Source: Bacillota bacterium (GTDB lineage Bacteria > Bacillota > Clostridia > Lachnospirales > Lachnospiraceae). Taken from it: DNA of 64,000 nt. The notes below the pieces were generated by a model that ran no database searches, was not told the origin of the DNA, and saw only the letters and a list, made by a program, of their open reading frames with translations. Below, piece after piece: positions 40,839 to 50,443 of this stretch (position 1 is the stretch's first letter; each line of letters starts with the position of its first letter). The position numbers and the translations under genes were made by a program. The stretch is from the NCBI GenBank assembly GCA_023418475.1, contig JAEZZO010000002.1, positions 198,386-262,385 on the forward strand, read 5' to 3'.

Positions 40839-41139
40839 TTACGTTTTATTTCTTAACGCAAAAGTTATTATATATAATATGAAGACAAATTGCAAGCATT
40901 TTTTTTATTTTTTTTAAAAAAATATTAAAATTAATAAAATAATTGTAAATGAGGTAAGAAAAACCTGATTTCAGGTATTTTCCCACCTCTTATTTTCCAT
41001 CAATATGCATTATATTCCAGATTATTCCTGGAAGCACATTTTCACAACATTCTATGAAAAAGAATAAATCTTTTTCTGCATATATAAAGCATAAGGAAAA
41101 AATAACACTGAAGTATTATGTGGAGCGGGAAATCTTTTG
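40839..41139. other. AT-rich intergenic region with trxA terminator
   Basis: It holds a hairpin at 40963-40976 (ACCTGA / TCAGGT) followed on the minus strand by TTTTTCTT, within a larger imperfect stem; otherwise nothing is seen. Confidence 0.5.
40955..40976 (-). terminator. Terminator after trxA
   Basis: Stem ACCTGA / TCAGGT then TTTTTCTT on the minus strand, about 165 bp past the trxA stop. Confidence 0.6.
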
Positions 41140-41457
41140 TTACTTATAAGCCTCCATTTTATCCTGTAATACTTTCTTTGGTACTGCTCCGACAACAGTA
41201 TCTACTGCCGTCCCATTTTTGAAAATCATTAATGTCGGAATGGACATAACACGATATTTGGAAGCTGTTTCTGAAGCTTCATCCACATTTAATTTGCCAA
41301 CTTTTATTTTACCGGTATATTCATCTGCCAGCTCTGCAACAATTGGTGCTACCATTTTGCAGGGTCCACACCAATCTGCATAAAAATCTACTAATACTGG
41401 AATATCTGATTCTAAAACCTCTGTTTGAAAATTTGCGTCTGTAAATTGTAAAGCCAT
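41140..41457 (-). CDS. trxA: Thioredoxin
   Basis: A cytoplasmic thiol-disulfide reductase of 105 residues. The active site WCGPC is at residues 29-33 in VDFYADWCGPCKMVAPIV, and the cis-proline loop is RVMSIPTLMIF. AAGGAGGAAAACAG precedes the ATG. It stands alone with its own terminator; thioredoxin reductase is not in the window. Confidence 0.96.
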   Translation of the reverse strand: MALQFTDANFQTEVLESDIPVLVDFYADWCGPCKMVAPIVAELADEYTGKIKVGKLNVDEASETASKYRVMSIPTLMIFKNGTAVDTVVGAVPKKVLQDKMEAYK

Positions 41458-41601
41458 CTGTTTTCCTCCTTTTTTAATTGAGATGACGGTGTTTGACCGT
41501 CTTTCCTCATTTTTTTATCACGCTGTAAATTAGTATCCCACTTCTTCTGTCATATATGTGTATATAAAATGACGATGCTGTTTTCAGCTTATTATCTGCA
41601 G

Positions 41602-41775
41602 CTATTTTCTCTTTTTTTTCGCTGAGCCGTTTAACATTCCTTCCACAACATCCCAGGAAGACTTCATTTTCATGATTTTTCTATCAAAACCACGATATCC
41701 TCCCGTAAACTTGGCTGCCTTCCTTTTCCAATCTGATTTCAATAGGACATCACCTATGTGATCTTTCTCTATCAT
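41602..41775 (-). CDS. Small basic protein, 57 aa, unknown
   Basis: A short open frame from ATG 41775 to TAG 41602 fills the gap between trmB and trxA. The peptide begins MIEKDHIGDVLLKSDWKRKA and runs through AKFTGGYRGFDRKIMKMK to a very basic end (KKKRK). It has Trp, Gly-Gly-Tyr and regular codon use, so it looks like a true gene, though the ribosome site (AGGCGG, 11 bases away) is weak. I recognise no family. The basic surface suggests nucleic-acid binding; this is a guess. Confidence 0.5.
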   Translation of the reverse strand: MIEKDHIGDVLLKSDWKRKAAKFTGGYRGFDRKIMKMKSSWDVVEGMLNGSAKKKRK

Positions 41776-41854
41776 ATTATGATAGGCCGCCTATTTTAGG
41801 ACTATTTTCAAGTTATTTTGCTGCAATTAATTATTTCCTGTCTTTCGTCACTTC

Positions 41855-42499
41855 TTATTCCATTTCTCTAAATGCAATCATACGGCAGATCGGATTTCCT
41901 TTTGCTACAAATTTTTCTTCATATTCTGTCATCACGTTACCATCTACAAATTCACTGTGATGAAGATCATACGTAACTTCCTTCCGCTTCCACCCGGCAA
42001 GCCTTGTTTCTTCCAATGAAAAATCAAATAAATCACGATTATCTGTTTTAAAAATTACTTCCCCATCCATTTTCAGACATCCGTTATATCTTTGCAGAAA
42101 TTCTTTTGATGTCAGTCTTCTCCTTGCATGACGATCTTTTGGCCAGGGATCGGAAAAATTCAGATATATTCTGGATATTTCATCTTTACCGAAAATATTT
42201 AATAAATATTCCGCATCAAATCGAATAAAATATAAATTAGTAAGCTCCGTCTCTTCTCTTTTTTCCAAAGCTCGTAAAAGCACAGTGGAATACTTTTCTA
42301 TTCCAATATAATTAATCTTCGGATTTAATGCTGCCAGCTGCATAATAAACTTACCTTTACCCATTCCTATTTCTACATGGATCGGGCGGTCATTATCAAA
42401 TAGGGTATTCCACTTTCCTTTATATGATTCAGGTTCCTGAACAACATACTCATTTGAAGCCACGGTTTCTCTAGAGCCGGTTACATTTCTCAGTCTCAT
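41855..42499 (-). CDS. trmB: tRNA (guanine-N7-)-methyltransferase
   Basis: This enzyme methylates G46 in the variable loop of tRNAs using SAM. It has 214 residues. Motifs are VEIGMGKGKFIMQLA (SAM site), NFSDPWPKDRHARRRL (the conserved PWPK-x-RH box), and VTEYEEKF-like MTEYEEKFVAKGNPICRMIA at the end. ATG 42499 has AAGGAGAATAGGA upstream; eight codons more upstream are open but lack a site. Confidence 0.95.
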   Translation of the reverse strand: MRLRNVTGSRETVASNEYVVQEPESYKGKWNTLFDNDRPIHVEIGMGKGKFIMQLAALNPKINYIGIEKYSTVLLRALEKREETELTNLYFIRFDAEYLLNIFGKDEISRIYLNFSDPWPKDRHARRRLTSKEFLQRYNGCLKMDGEVIFKTDNRDLFDFSLEETRLAGWKRKEVTYDLHHSEFVDGNVMTEYEEKFVAKGNPICRMIAFREME

Positions 42500-42523
42500 T
42501 CCTATTCTCCTTACCGTTAACAT

Positions 42524-42873
42524 TTCTTACTCTATTATAATTTCTATCCTTTATTTCGTCAATTGTTCTTGCAGATAAAATCGGATTAACCGTAACACCA
42601 GCAATGGATAATCATGACTTTCCTTTGAATAGTAACCAATTAAGATGTCCCTATCAAAGATTTCACAGTTTCCCTATTCCAAAAGAACCCAGTATGTAGT
42701 ATACTATAAGAAATTTTATTACTAATTGTAAAAATAATAATTCTGGTGTTTTTATATAAAAGCCATGGAATATCCAAGGTTTTTGATAAAATCCTGCTTC
42801 TAGGAAAACTTGCATTTCCAATACAACTAGTTTTTACTGCCCATAGAATTATGCGGCAGATAGGAGGATTAAT
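42524..42873. other. Intergenic region, no gene seen
   Basis: About 350 bp of AT-rich DNA between the divergent trmB and flavodoxin-fold genes. It should hold both promoters; I see no strong structure or frame. Confidence 0.4.
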
Positions 42874-43491
42874 ATGAAAGTAATCGCAATTAACGGAAGT
42901 CCCAAATCAAAGGGCAATACATTTCTGGCGCTTAAGACTGTCTGTGATGAGCTCCAGCTTCAGAATATAGACACAGAAATACTTCATATCGGTAATATGG
43001 ATATAAAGGGCTGTATCTCCTGTAACCGCTGTATGGATGGCCATTGTCGGTTTTCTGATGATAATTTCAAAGCAATTGTGGAGAAAATATATGAGGCTGA
43101 CGGACTTCTTCTGGGATGTCCTGTCTACTATTCCGGTATTTCCGGTACTATGAAATGTTTTCTTGACCATTTGTTTTATCCAAGCAACGGAAGATTACGT
43201 TTAAAGGTAGGTGCTGCTGTTACCGTACTTAGACGCTCCGGTGGTGTTACCACCTTTGATCAGTTAAATCACTATTTCTTAATCACTGAAATGATGATAG
43301 CCCCCTCTTTCTATTGGAATGTAGTTCACGGAGCTGCTCCCGGTGAGGTATTACAGGATAATGAAGGTATCAGTGTTATGAAGAATCTTGCAAATAACAT
43401 GGGTTGGATGCTGAAAATCAAAGAATATAGTCATGAGGCTCTACCGGTTCCGAAACAGGTTGAAAAAATCCGCACCAATTTTATACGTTAA
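42874..43491 (+). CDS. NAD(P)H-dependent FMN reductase / flavodoxin-fold protein
   Basis: The protein has 205 residues. The FMN-binding N-terminus MKVIAINGSPKSKGNTFLAL and the cysteine cluster CISCNRCMDGHCRF (residues 46-60) define the NADPH-dependent FMN reductase / iron-sulfur flavoprotein-like family; GCPVYYSGISGTMKCFLDHL is the second flavin loop. Four cysteines could bind a cluster, but the compact spacing C-x2-C-x2-C-x4-C is partly degenerate. AGGAGGATTAAT precedes the ATG. Its electron partner is unknown. Confidence 0.85.
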   Translation: MKVIAINGSPKSKGNTFLALKTVCDELQLQNIDTEILHIGNMDIKGCISCNRCMDGHCRFSDDNFKAIVEKIYEADGLLLGCPVYYSGISGTMKCFLDHLFYPSNGRLRLKVGAAVTVLRRSGGVTTFDQLNHYFLITEMMIAPSFYWNVVHGAAPGEVLQDNEGISVMKNLANNMGWMLKIKEYSHEALPVPKQVEKIRTNFIR

Positions 43492-43788
43492 TTTCTTTCG
43501 TACACTTAAGAGAAATATTACTTTTGTTAAATTTACCGAACCTCGGCAAAATTAATCTTGCTCTTAGAAATAGTAACTTTCAGATTTTTAGATATTTACA
43601 AGCTATTTTCCCTATAGTACAATAATAAAGTCTGTTTCTTTACACGATTTGAAGCAGATATTTGATGCTGTTTGACAGATATTTTGATATAGATTTAGAA
43701 ATAATAATGGATGGGTCAAGCCTTATGGTATTGGCTTTTAATTGTTGCGGATACTGATCCGCAGGATATTGGCAGAATGGAGATATTT

Positions 43789-45213
43789 ATGAAAAAACAA
43801 TGGATAGCTGTAATCAGTATTATGATATTGTTGCTATCCCAATTCTTTGGGATTACTCAGACTACGGCTGCTGCAGCCAAGAATATTGTTAAAAATAACT
43901 GGCCAGAAGGTCCAAGTATTAATGCAGAAGCGGCTATTGTTATGGAAGCTTCCACAGGTCTTATTTTATATCAAAAGAACATTGATACAAAGCATTTTCC
44001 TGCCAGCATCACCAAAATCATGACTGTTTTACTTGCCCTGGAGAATTCTTCTCTTGGAGATACCGTTACTTTCTCTAAAAATGCGGTTTATGATGTAGAT
44101 CCAAAAAGTAGCCGGATCTGGGTAGCAGAGGGTGAACAGATGACAATGCAGCAATGTCTCTATGCTATTTTGTTAGAATCGGCGAATGATGTTGCTTATG
44201 GTGTAGCAGAACATATAGCGGGGAATATAGATAGTTTTGCAAGGCTTATGAATGAGAAGGCGAAAAGTTTAGGCTGTAAAAATACTCATTTTGTAAATCC
44301 TCATGGTCTTCCTGATGATAACCATTATACAACTGCATATGATATGGCATTGATAACAAGAGAAGCTCTGAAAAATGATTCGTTCCGTAAGATTTTTGAT
44401 ACCAGTTCTTATCAGTTACCTCCTACTAATCTTCAGTCTGAGACAAGATATTTCCACAATCATCATGATTTTGTGAAAGGACAGGGTTATCTCTATAAGG
44501 ACTGTATAGGAGGTAAAACAGGCTATACAAGAATTGCAAGATATACACTGGTATCTGTAGCCAAAAGAGGCGATTTGGAATTAATTACGGTTATTATGAA
44601 AGATGATTCAAATGAGCATCAGTATAAGGATACTCAGAAATTATTTGATTTTGCTTTTGATAATTTTTCTATCTATCCGATTGCTGATATTGAAGATTCT
44701 AATACATTTAATGAATCACCTTTGTTTACAAAATACAATGCACTACTCAGTAATACAGATTCTCCCATAACCACTGATAAAAACGGATATCTGGTATTAC
44801 CAAACACCGCATCGTCTAAAGATGCCAAGAAAGAAGTTTCTTTCTATACGGATGAAAAATCTGCAGCTTTTAATAAGGCAAGCAAGGTGATCGGCAAGAT
44901 CTCCTACACATATGACGGAAAGTATGTAGGTGGTGCAAATATCTTATATAATAGTAAAGAAACATTAACATTGAATAAGACTGTATCCGATAAAAATATT
45001 AGCCCTACTGTTACACCAAATGATAAACCGGTTACAAAATCAAGTGGTCATCTGCGTCCGATTATCATTGGTGGTATTGTGGGATTAATCATACTTTCAA
45101 TTATTCTTTATTATGTGTTAATTGAAAGACCCCGCTTAAAACGAAGGAATGCTTATTATAGAAAAAGAGCACTTCATAAACATTTTAAAGATAATAATTT
45201 TCTGGATTTATAA
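43789..45213 (+). CDS. D-alanyl-D-alanine carboxypeptidase (DacF/PBP5 type)
   Basis: It trims the terminal D-Ala of peptidoglycan side chains. The protein has 474 residues: signal peptide (MKKQWIAVISIMILLLSQFF, cleavage near TTAAAA), serine peptidase S11 domain with SITK (Ser73, Lys76), SAN in LLESANDVAYG, and KTG in GGKTGYT, then a C-terminal beta domain and a final membrane helix (PIIIGGIVGLIILSIILYYV) with a basic tail. TGGAGATATTT precedes ATG 43789; the frame is open 26 codons upstream without a site. Confidence 0.93.
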   Translation: MKKQWIAVISIMILLLSQFFGITQTTAAAAKNIVKNNWPEGPSINAEAAIVMEASTGLILYQKNIDTKHFPASITKIMTVLLALENSSLGDTVTFSKNAVYDVDPKSSRIWVAEGEQMTMQQCLYAILLESANDVAYGVAEHIAGNIDSFARLMNEKAKSLGCKNTHFVNPHGLPDDNHYTTAYDMALITREALKNDSFRKIFDTSSYQLPPTNLQSETRYFHNHHDFVKGQGYLYKDCIGGKTGYTRIARYTLVSVAKRGDLELITVIMKDDSNEHQYKDTQKLFDFAFDNFSIYPIADIEDSNTFNESPLFTKYNALLSNTDSPITTDKNGYLVLPNTASSKDAKKEVSFYTDEKSAAFNKASKVIGKISYTYDGKYVGGANILYNSKETLTLNKTVSDKNISPTVTPNDKPVTKSSGHLRPIIIGGIVGLIILSIILYYVLIERPRLKRRNAYYRKRALHKHFKDNNFLDL

Positions 45214-45229
45214 CTGTTATCCAAGGGGT

Positions 45230-45261
45230 AGCTCTATTTACCTGCTGAGGCAAATAGAGCT
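45230..45261. terminator. Convergent terminator overlapping a coding end
   Basis: AGCTCTATTT / AAATAGAGCT, a perfect 10-bp stem, lies past the carboxypeptidase stop and uses the last codons and stop of the convergent coiled-coil gene. Confidence 0.6.
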
Positions 45262-46520
45262 GCTATTTCTTCTGCTGTTAATTTCTTATTCGACTCCGGA
45301 TATAAAGGAACAACTTTATTATCTTCTCCATCCATCAGTCCATTATCCTTTTCGTTAGTTGATATATCATACTCTTCAAGAATCCCCTCTGAATTTTCCT
45401 TATTTCCTACCTCTACCTTTGTATGCATATCGACAGATGAATCTATTAAATTATTTCTTTCTGCATATTCTTCTGCTCTTATCGTTTCCTTTTCCTCTGT
45501 ATATTCTGCTGTTTTTACACGTTCCTTTTTATCCGCATATTCCTCTGTTTCCATATTTACCTGAAGAATACCCATATAATCATTATTTTCTATCTCAAAA
45601 GCATCATTTTCTGTTTCTTCTGCTATAAAATAATCATTCTTATCCTGTATAAAGCTATTATATTCATCCTCAGTATCGGTTACTTGATTTATCTTCATAC
45701 TGCTCAGATCATCTATGGTGGAAAAACATTTCTCGTCCTCTTCCTTCCTTTCCCTACCATGATTGTATCTTTCTGCAGATGCCTTTTCCAATTCAGTTAA
45801 GAATTCTTTACCCTCACTAAATATATCCTTTATTGTATTATCAAAGACAGACTGCTTCTGATCCATACCAGCAAGCAAGGTTTCATTTACCTCTAGATGT
45901 TTCTTTATCTCTTTCATATTATCCGGAATATTTTCCAGATAGTTTCCCCATAATTTCAACTGCTCATTATTCTCATGCAATATAAGAATAACTTGCTCTA
46001 ATTGATGAAGATTCTCGGATTTATGATTATCCTGGTATACTTTAACCATCTGCCTGGTATTTTCTCTGTTATAGTTCACACTCATTTGCAACGCTTTTTT
46101 CATGCCCTCCATTGTTTTCTCCTGCAGGATAATAATTTTTTGCAATTCTTCAATATTCCTGTTTTCTATGGTTTCCATTCTGCGAAGCATTTCCTCTGAC
46201 TGTTTTAAAAACATCTCCTGATGCTTTTTGCTTACAGTATAAGACGCCTTTTGCAAATTAGTAATTTCTGTATATTTTTCATTCCATTTCTGCATTTCAT
46301 CCCTAGCGAAATGATCCAGATAAAACCTAAACATTTCACTTTGTGTTTTCAGTGTACTCCGTATAGAATCAAGCAGCAGATAACCGTTAATTAAAACAAC
46401 GATACCAATTCCGGCCGAACTGATTAGTTCTCCTTTTAAAATCAGAAAACAATACGCTTCCGCCATAATAGAGGCTATAAAGCAAATGCTAAAAAATATG
46501 ATATTCATTCGTTTATTCAC
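45234..46520 (-). CDS. Membrane-anchored coiled-coil protein (428 aa)
   Basis: Two N-terminal membrane helices (IIFFSICFIASIMAEAYCFL and SAGIGIVVLINGYLLLDSI) precede a long coiled coil (about 60-260) and an acidic, Glu-rich disordered region that holds the repeat EYAD/EYTE/EYAE (about 335-370). The last residues KLTAEEIAALFASAGK form a short motif that recalls the start of FliM/FliN-type proteins (LSQEEIDALL) and C-terminal tags seen on other Lachnospiraceae proteins. I recognise no family. It follows the pho genes on the same strand but is probably separate. Confidence 0.75.
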   Translation of the reverse strand: MNKRMNIIFFSICFIASIMAEAYCFLILKGELISSAGIGIVVLINGYLLLDSIRSTLKTQSEMFRFYLDHFARDEMQKWNEKYTEITNLQKASYTVSKKHQEMFLKQSEEMLRRMETIENRNIEELQKIIILQEKTMEGMKKALQMSVNYNRENTRQMVKVYQDNHKSENLHQLEQVILILHENNEQLKLWGNYLENIPDNMKEIKKHLEVNETLLAGMDQKQSVFDNTIKDIFSEGKEFLTELEKASAERYNHGRERKEEDEKCFSTIDDLSSMKINQVTDTEDEYNSFIQDKNDYFIAEETENDAFEIENNDYMGILQVNMETEEYADKKERVKTAEYTEEKETIRAEEYAERNNLIDSSVDMHTKVEVGNKENSEGILEEYDISTNEKDNGLMDGEDNKVVPLYPESNKKLTAEEIAALFASAGK

Positions 46521-46665
46521 ACCTGGTTACTCCTATCTTTCAAGTAAGTATTTATACCAAATTTATAGATTCCCTCTTCCGCTTAAGTGAAATCACTGGA
46601 AAATCTAATAAATATTACAGTATCATAATATATATCGGCGTTTTTTAAACGAATATTATGATTTC

Positions 46666-48069
46666 TTATATTTCTTCCTGTTTAATTGGTAATCTGACCG
46701 TAAATCTTGTTCCTTCCATCAGCTTGCTCTCCAATTCAATACTGCCATTGTAATACCCAACAATATGTTTCACGATAGAAAGACCAAGGCCAGTGCCCCC
46801 AACCTTTTTACTACGCCCCTTATCAACGCGGTAAAAGCGTTCGAATACTCTCTGTTTTGCATCTTCCGGTATTCCAACTCCCGTGTCTTCTACTACAATA
46901 ATTATCTCCTTCGCTTCCGAGGTAACAATAACGTTTACCTTACCATATGGCTTATTATATTTAATAGCATTTATAATTAAATTGTTAAACAGCTCTCTTA
47001 ACTGCTGAACATTCGCATTCATACTAAGCGGTCTGCAATTCATACTTAACGTAACCTGATATTCTTTCGCAAGTGGTTCGAGAGATTTGCATACCTCCTT
47101 CACCAAGGGACATATTCTTACCTCTGATAATATAACTTCCGCTTCCTTTGTTTCAAGACGAGAAATCATTAGAATATCATTGATCAGGTTTGTCATGTTG
47201 ACTGTTTCCTTCTTGATTCTTAATAAAAACTCTTTCTTCATATCTTCATTGGCAGCCATGCCATTCTCTAGGAGTTCAACATAACCGCGCACCGATGTTA
47301 ACGGTGTTTTTAGTTCATGAGATGCATTGGAGAAGAATTCCTGCCGGACCATTCTCTCAAATTCAATACGATTAATTGATTCCTTCACCGCTTTCGCCAT
47401 CTGCATAGTAGTATCTGAAATAACATTCATTTCCTCATATTGATAATGCTTAAAATGAAATTCCGGATTATCATCTTTTAATTTAGTCATCTCTTCCGCA
47501 ATTTCCTTCAATGGCTTCGTAACAGATCTGGCAAAACGATTGGCCAATATCATGGAAATTATTAATGTTATTCCAATACTGATCATAATCGCAGGTATAA
47601 AAGACCATCTATAATGTTCTATTCCAGAGAACGGAACTGCCATTCGTACAATATAGTTTCCATTTTCTGAACGACTTGCAACATAAAACATGTATTCTTT
47701 TAAGGTATGAGAATATCTTTTTGCATAACCGATACCATCGTGTATTGCCTCACTGATTTCCTCCCGGTTTAAATGGTTTTCCATCGAAAAACTGTTAGCT
47801 ACATCACTGTCAGCAATCACATCGCCATTTATATCAATAATTGTAAATCGAGTTGTTTCATTTCCCTTAATTTCTTTTAATTCATCAATCTGCACTTTCA
47901 GATCTTTATCATATTCCAGACCATAATCTGCAATTCGAACGGAGTAAAGCATATCTTTTTCTGTTCTTTCCAGAAGAATCTTACTTATTGCCATACCAAA
48001 AATGCTGCCACTTAAAATAAGCGCCAGCGATAAAATCACAATAAACCTTTGTAATATTGCTTTTTTCAT
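46666..48069 (-). CDS. phoR: Phosphate-responsive sensor histidine kinase PhoR
   Basis: The protein has 467 residues. Two membrane helices (about 8-30 and 160-182) bracket a Cache/PAS-like extracellular domain (RFTIIDINGDVIADSDVAN). HAMP, then the His box FFSNASHELKTPLTSVRGYV, N box NLIINAIKYN, and G boxes DTGVGIP and GTGLGLSIVKHIVGYYNG follow. Gene order after phoB makes PhoR clear. It phosphorylates PhoB when phosphate is low. Confidence 0.93.
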   Translation of the reverse strand: MKKAILQRFIVILSLALILSGSIFGMAISKILLERTEKDMLYSVRIADYGLEYDKDLKVQIDELKEIKGNETTRFTIIDINGDVIADSDVANSFSMENHLNREEISEAIHDGIGYAKRYSHTLKEYMFYVASRSENGNYIVRMAVPFSGIEHYRWSFIPAIMISIGITLIISMILANRFARSVTKPLKEIAEEMTKLKDDNPEFHFKHYQYEEMNVISDTTMQMAKAVKESINRIEFERMVRQEFFSNASHELKTPLTSVRGYVELLENGMAANEDMKKEFLLRIKKETVNMTNLINDILMISRLETKEAEVILSEVRICPLVKEVCKSLEPLAKEYQVTLSMNCRPLSMNANVQQLRELFNNLIINAIKYNKPYGKVNVIVTSEAKEIIIVVEDTGVGIPEDAKQRVFERFYRVDKGRSKKVGGTGLGLSIVKHIVGYYNGSIELESKLMEGTRFTVRLPIKQEEI

Positions 48070-48193
48070 AAATAACTACCCCTAACCTTCTGTCATAAAA
48101 CGGTTCATTTTTTTACCGTCAGCTATAACAAAAAGGCACTGCTGCACTGTTCATAAGAAACAATTTTTTCAACAGAACCTTTCGTATGAAATC

Positions 48194-48874
48194 TCAAGTT
48201 TTCACAAAACGGTATCCTACACTTCTTACTGTTTTAATACAATCCGTACCAACTCTTCCCAGCTTTTGCCGTAAGGTACGAATATGGCTGTCAAGTGTTC
48301 TTGTTTCGCCGTCATAATCATAACCCCATATCTGGTTTAGTAATTCATCTCTGTTCACAACACGGGAATCATGTTCTATCAGATAAAGGAGCAGTTCATA
48401 TTCCTTAAAGGTAAGTTCAATTAAGTCACCATCACATCTTACTTCTCTGGTCTGTGTATTGATTGTAACATTTTTTATAATAATATAATCAGCGCTATCT
48501 TCCTTCACCGATCTTCTTAACAAGGATCTTATTCTGGCCGCCAGCTCCAGCACTCCAAATGGCTTTGTAATATAATCATCCGCTCCAACATCAAGTCCCA
48601 TGACCTTATCCAGTTCCTTATCTTTCGCCGTAAGACATATCACCGGAACGTTCTTCAACTGAGAATCCTGTCTGATCAGACGAATTGCAGAAAGTCCGTC
48701 CATTCCCGGCAGCATCAGGTCAAAGATAGCCAGATCCGGTTTATCATCCTTCATATCCAGAAGAGCGGGCTCGGCAGATTCATATGATTTAATACTATAT
48801 CCGAAGCCTTCCAGTGCAACCTTTAAAAGCTCTCGAATACTCTCATCATCCTCAATGACATATATTTTATCCAA
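48194..48874 (-). CDS. phoB: Phosphate regulon response regulator PhoB
   Basis: An OmpR/PhoB-type regulator of 226 residues: receiver (KIYVIEDDESIRELLKVALE, phospho-Asp in LAIFDLMLPGMDG, LTAKDKELDKVMGLDVGADDYITKPF) and winged helix (LTFKEYELLLYLIEH, RTLDSHIRTLRQKLG). The start is TTG 48874, with GGAGGGGG seven bases upstream; the frame runs slightly further but over the ribosome site. It binds the Pho box before pstS. Confidence 0.93.
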   Translation of the reverse strand: MDKIYVIEDDESIRELLKVALEGFGYSIKSYESAEPALLDMKDDKPDLAIFDLMLPGMDGLSAIRLIRQDSQLKNVPVICLTAKDKELDKVMGLDVGADDYITKPFGVLELAARIRSLLRRSVKEDSADYIIIKNVTINTQTREVRCDGDLIELTFKEYELLLYLIEHDSRVVNRDELLNQIWGYDYDGETRTLDSHIRTLRQKLGRVGTDCIKTVRSVGYRFVKT

Positions 48875-48894
48875 ACAGTGTCCCCCTCCCATCT

Positions 48895-49557
48895 TTACAA
48901 TATTCGGATATTATTTAACGTTCCTGTTTCGTGGAATTCCGCCCATTCACAGATATTTACAGCATGGTCTCCAATTCGTTCAAAATATTTTGCTATCATC
49001 AAAATATCCACGCATTGATCTACATGTTCACTGGATGTACGCAGAATAGACGCAACTTCATCTTTCACCTTATCAAACAGATCATCTACAATATCATCCA
49101 TTTTTTCTATGTCTTTTGCTTTTTCTATGTCAAGACTGGTAAAAGCGGTTACCGCGTCATGTACCATCTCTTTCGCCACTTTTCCCATTTCAGGTATATG
49201 TTTTACCAGATTATAAATTGGTTCTCTCTTCTCTCGAATAATTAATTCCGCAATATCCGCAGCATGATCTCCGATACGCTCCATATCTGTAACAACCTTA
49301 AGTGCTGCTGTAACAATTCTTAAATCTCTCGCTACCGGCTGCTGTTTTAAAATCAAGGATAAACATCTGGATTCTATTGTTTTTTCAATATCATTCACAT
49401 TACGGTCACCCATAATTATCTCTTTTGCTGACTCCTCGTTCTGCGTTTCAAAAGCCTCTAAGGTCTTCTCAATCGCAATCTCAATCAGAGTTCCCATTTC
49501 ATTCAGATTATCCTTTAATACCTGTAATTCATGTTCAAAGCTTAATCTAGCCGTCAT
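48895..49557 (-). CDS. phoU: Phosphate transport regulator PhoU
   Basis: The protein has 220 residues, all helical, with two PhoU repeats, each with the metal-binding ERIGDHA motif (MERIGDHAADIAELI and FERIGDHAVNICEWA). It links the Pst transporter state to PhoR. GGAGGTATCAAT precedes the ATG; it ends 20 bp before phoB. Confidence 0.96.
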   Translation of the reverse strand: MTARLSFEHELQVLKDNLNEMGTLIEIAIEKTLEAFETQNEESAKEIIMGDRNVNDIEKTIESRCLSLILKQQPVARDLRIVTAALKVVTDMERIGDHAADIAELIIREKREPIYNLVKHIPEMGKVAKEMVHDAVTAFTSLDIEKAKDIEKMDDIVDDLFDKVKDEVASILRTSSEHVDQCVDILMIAKYFERIGDHAVNICEWAEFHETGTLNNIRIL

Positions 49558-49615
49558 ATTGATACCTCCTAAATTAATTATAGTTGATGATACAATTTAT
49601 GTCAAACATGTCACA

Positions 49616-50374
49616 TCAGCCGAATCTTCCTGTGATATAATCTTCTGTACGTTTATCTACCGGTCTGGTAAATAAGGTATCCGTTGCAGCAAATTCAATT
49701 ACCTCACCCACAAGGAAAAAAGCTGTATAATCGGAAATACGTGCCGCTTGCTGCATATTATGCGTTACGATAGCTACTGTATATTTTTCCTTTAACTCTG
49801 ACATGAGATCCTCAATTTTTAAAGTTGAAATGGGATCCAATGCAGATGTCGGTTCATCCATCAAAATAACTTCCGGCTCCACTGCCAAAGCTCTGGCAAT
49901 GCATAATCTTTGCTGCTGTCCTCCGGAGAGGCTTAGTGCAGATTTCTTTAATCTATCCTTCACTTCTTCAAATAATGCAGCTCCCTTTAAGCTCTCTTCT
50001 ACAATTTCATCCAGCTTGCCTTTTGATTTAATTCCATGAATTCTTGGTCCATATGCAATATTATCGTATATAGACATCGGAAATGGATTAGGCTGTTGAA
50101 ATACCATACCTATTTTCTTACGAAGTAAGGTTGTGTCTACTCTGGTGTCATATATATTTTCTCCGTCCAATGTTACTTCTCCTTCAATTAACACTCCCGG
50201 TACTAAATCGTTCATTCTGTTCAGGGTTTTTAAGAAAGTAGACTTACCACAGCCGGAAGGGCCGATAAATGCTGTAATCGCCTTCTCCTTAATATTCATA
50301 TTAATACTTTTTAATGCATGATTTGCACCATAATGCAGATTCAAATCTTTTGTGATTATTTTATCCTTATTCAT
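49616..50374 (-). CDS. pstB: Phosphate ABC transporter ATP-binding protein
   Basis: The protein has 252 residues. Walker A GPSGCGKST, signature ALSLSGGQQQRLCIARALA, Walker B EVILMDEPTSALDP, and IVTHNMQQAARISD are those of PstB, which powers high-affinity phosphate import. ATG 50374 has TGGAGGATAT upstream; an earlier Met lacks a site. Confidence 0.96.
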   Translation of the reverse strand: MNKDKIITKDLNLHYGANHALKSINMNIKEKAITAFIGPSGCGKSTFLKTLNRMNDLVPGVLIEGEVTLDGENIYDTRVDTTLLRKKIGMVFQQPNPFPMSIYDNIAYGPRIHGIKSKGKLDEIVEESLKGAALFEEVKDRLKKSALSLSGGQQQRLCIARALAVEPEVILMDEPTSALDPISTLKIEDLMSELKEKYTVAIVTHNMQQAARISDYTAFFLVGEVIEFAATDTLFTRPVDKRTEDYITGRFG

Positions 50375-50443
50375 ATATCCTCCATCTATGCGCCAAAACA
50401 CATTTTATTTATGAAACAGAATAGATTAGTATATTATTGCGTA

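Noticed and set aside
45359..45628. Hydrophobic 89-residue plus-strand frame
   Set aside because: It is the antisense shadow of the Glu-rich repeats of the coiled-coil gene.
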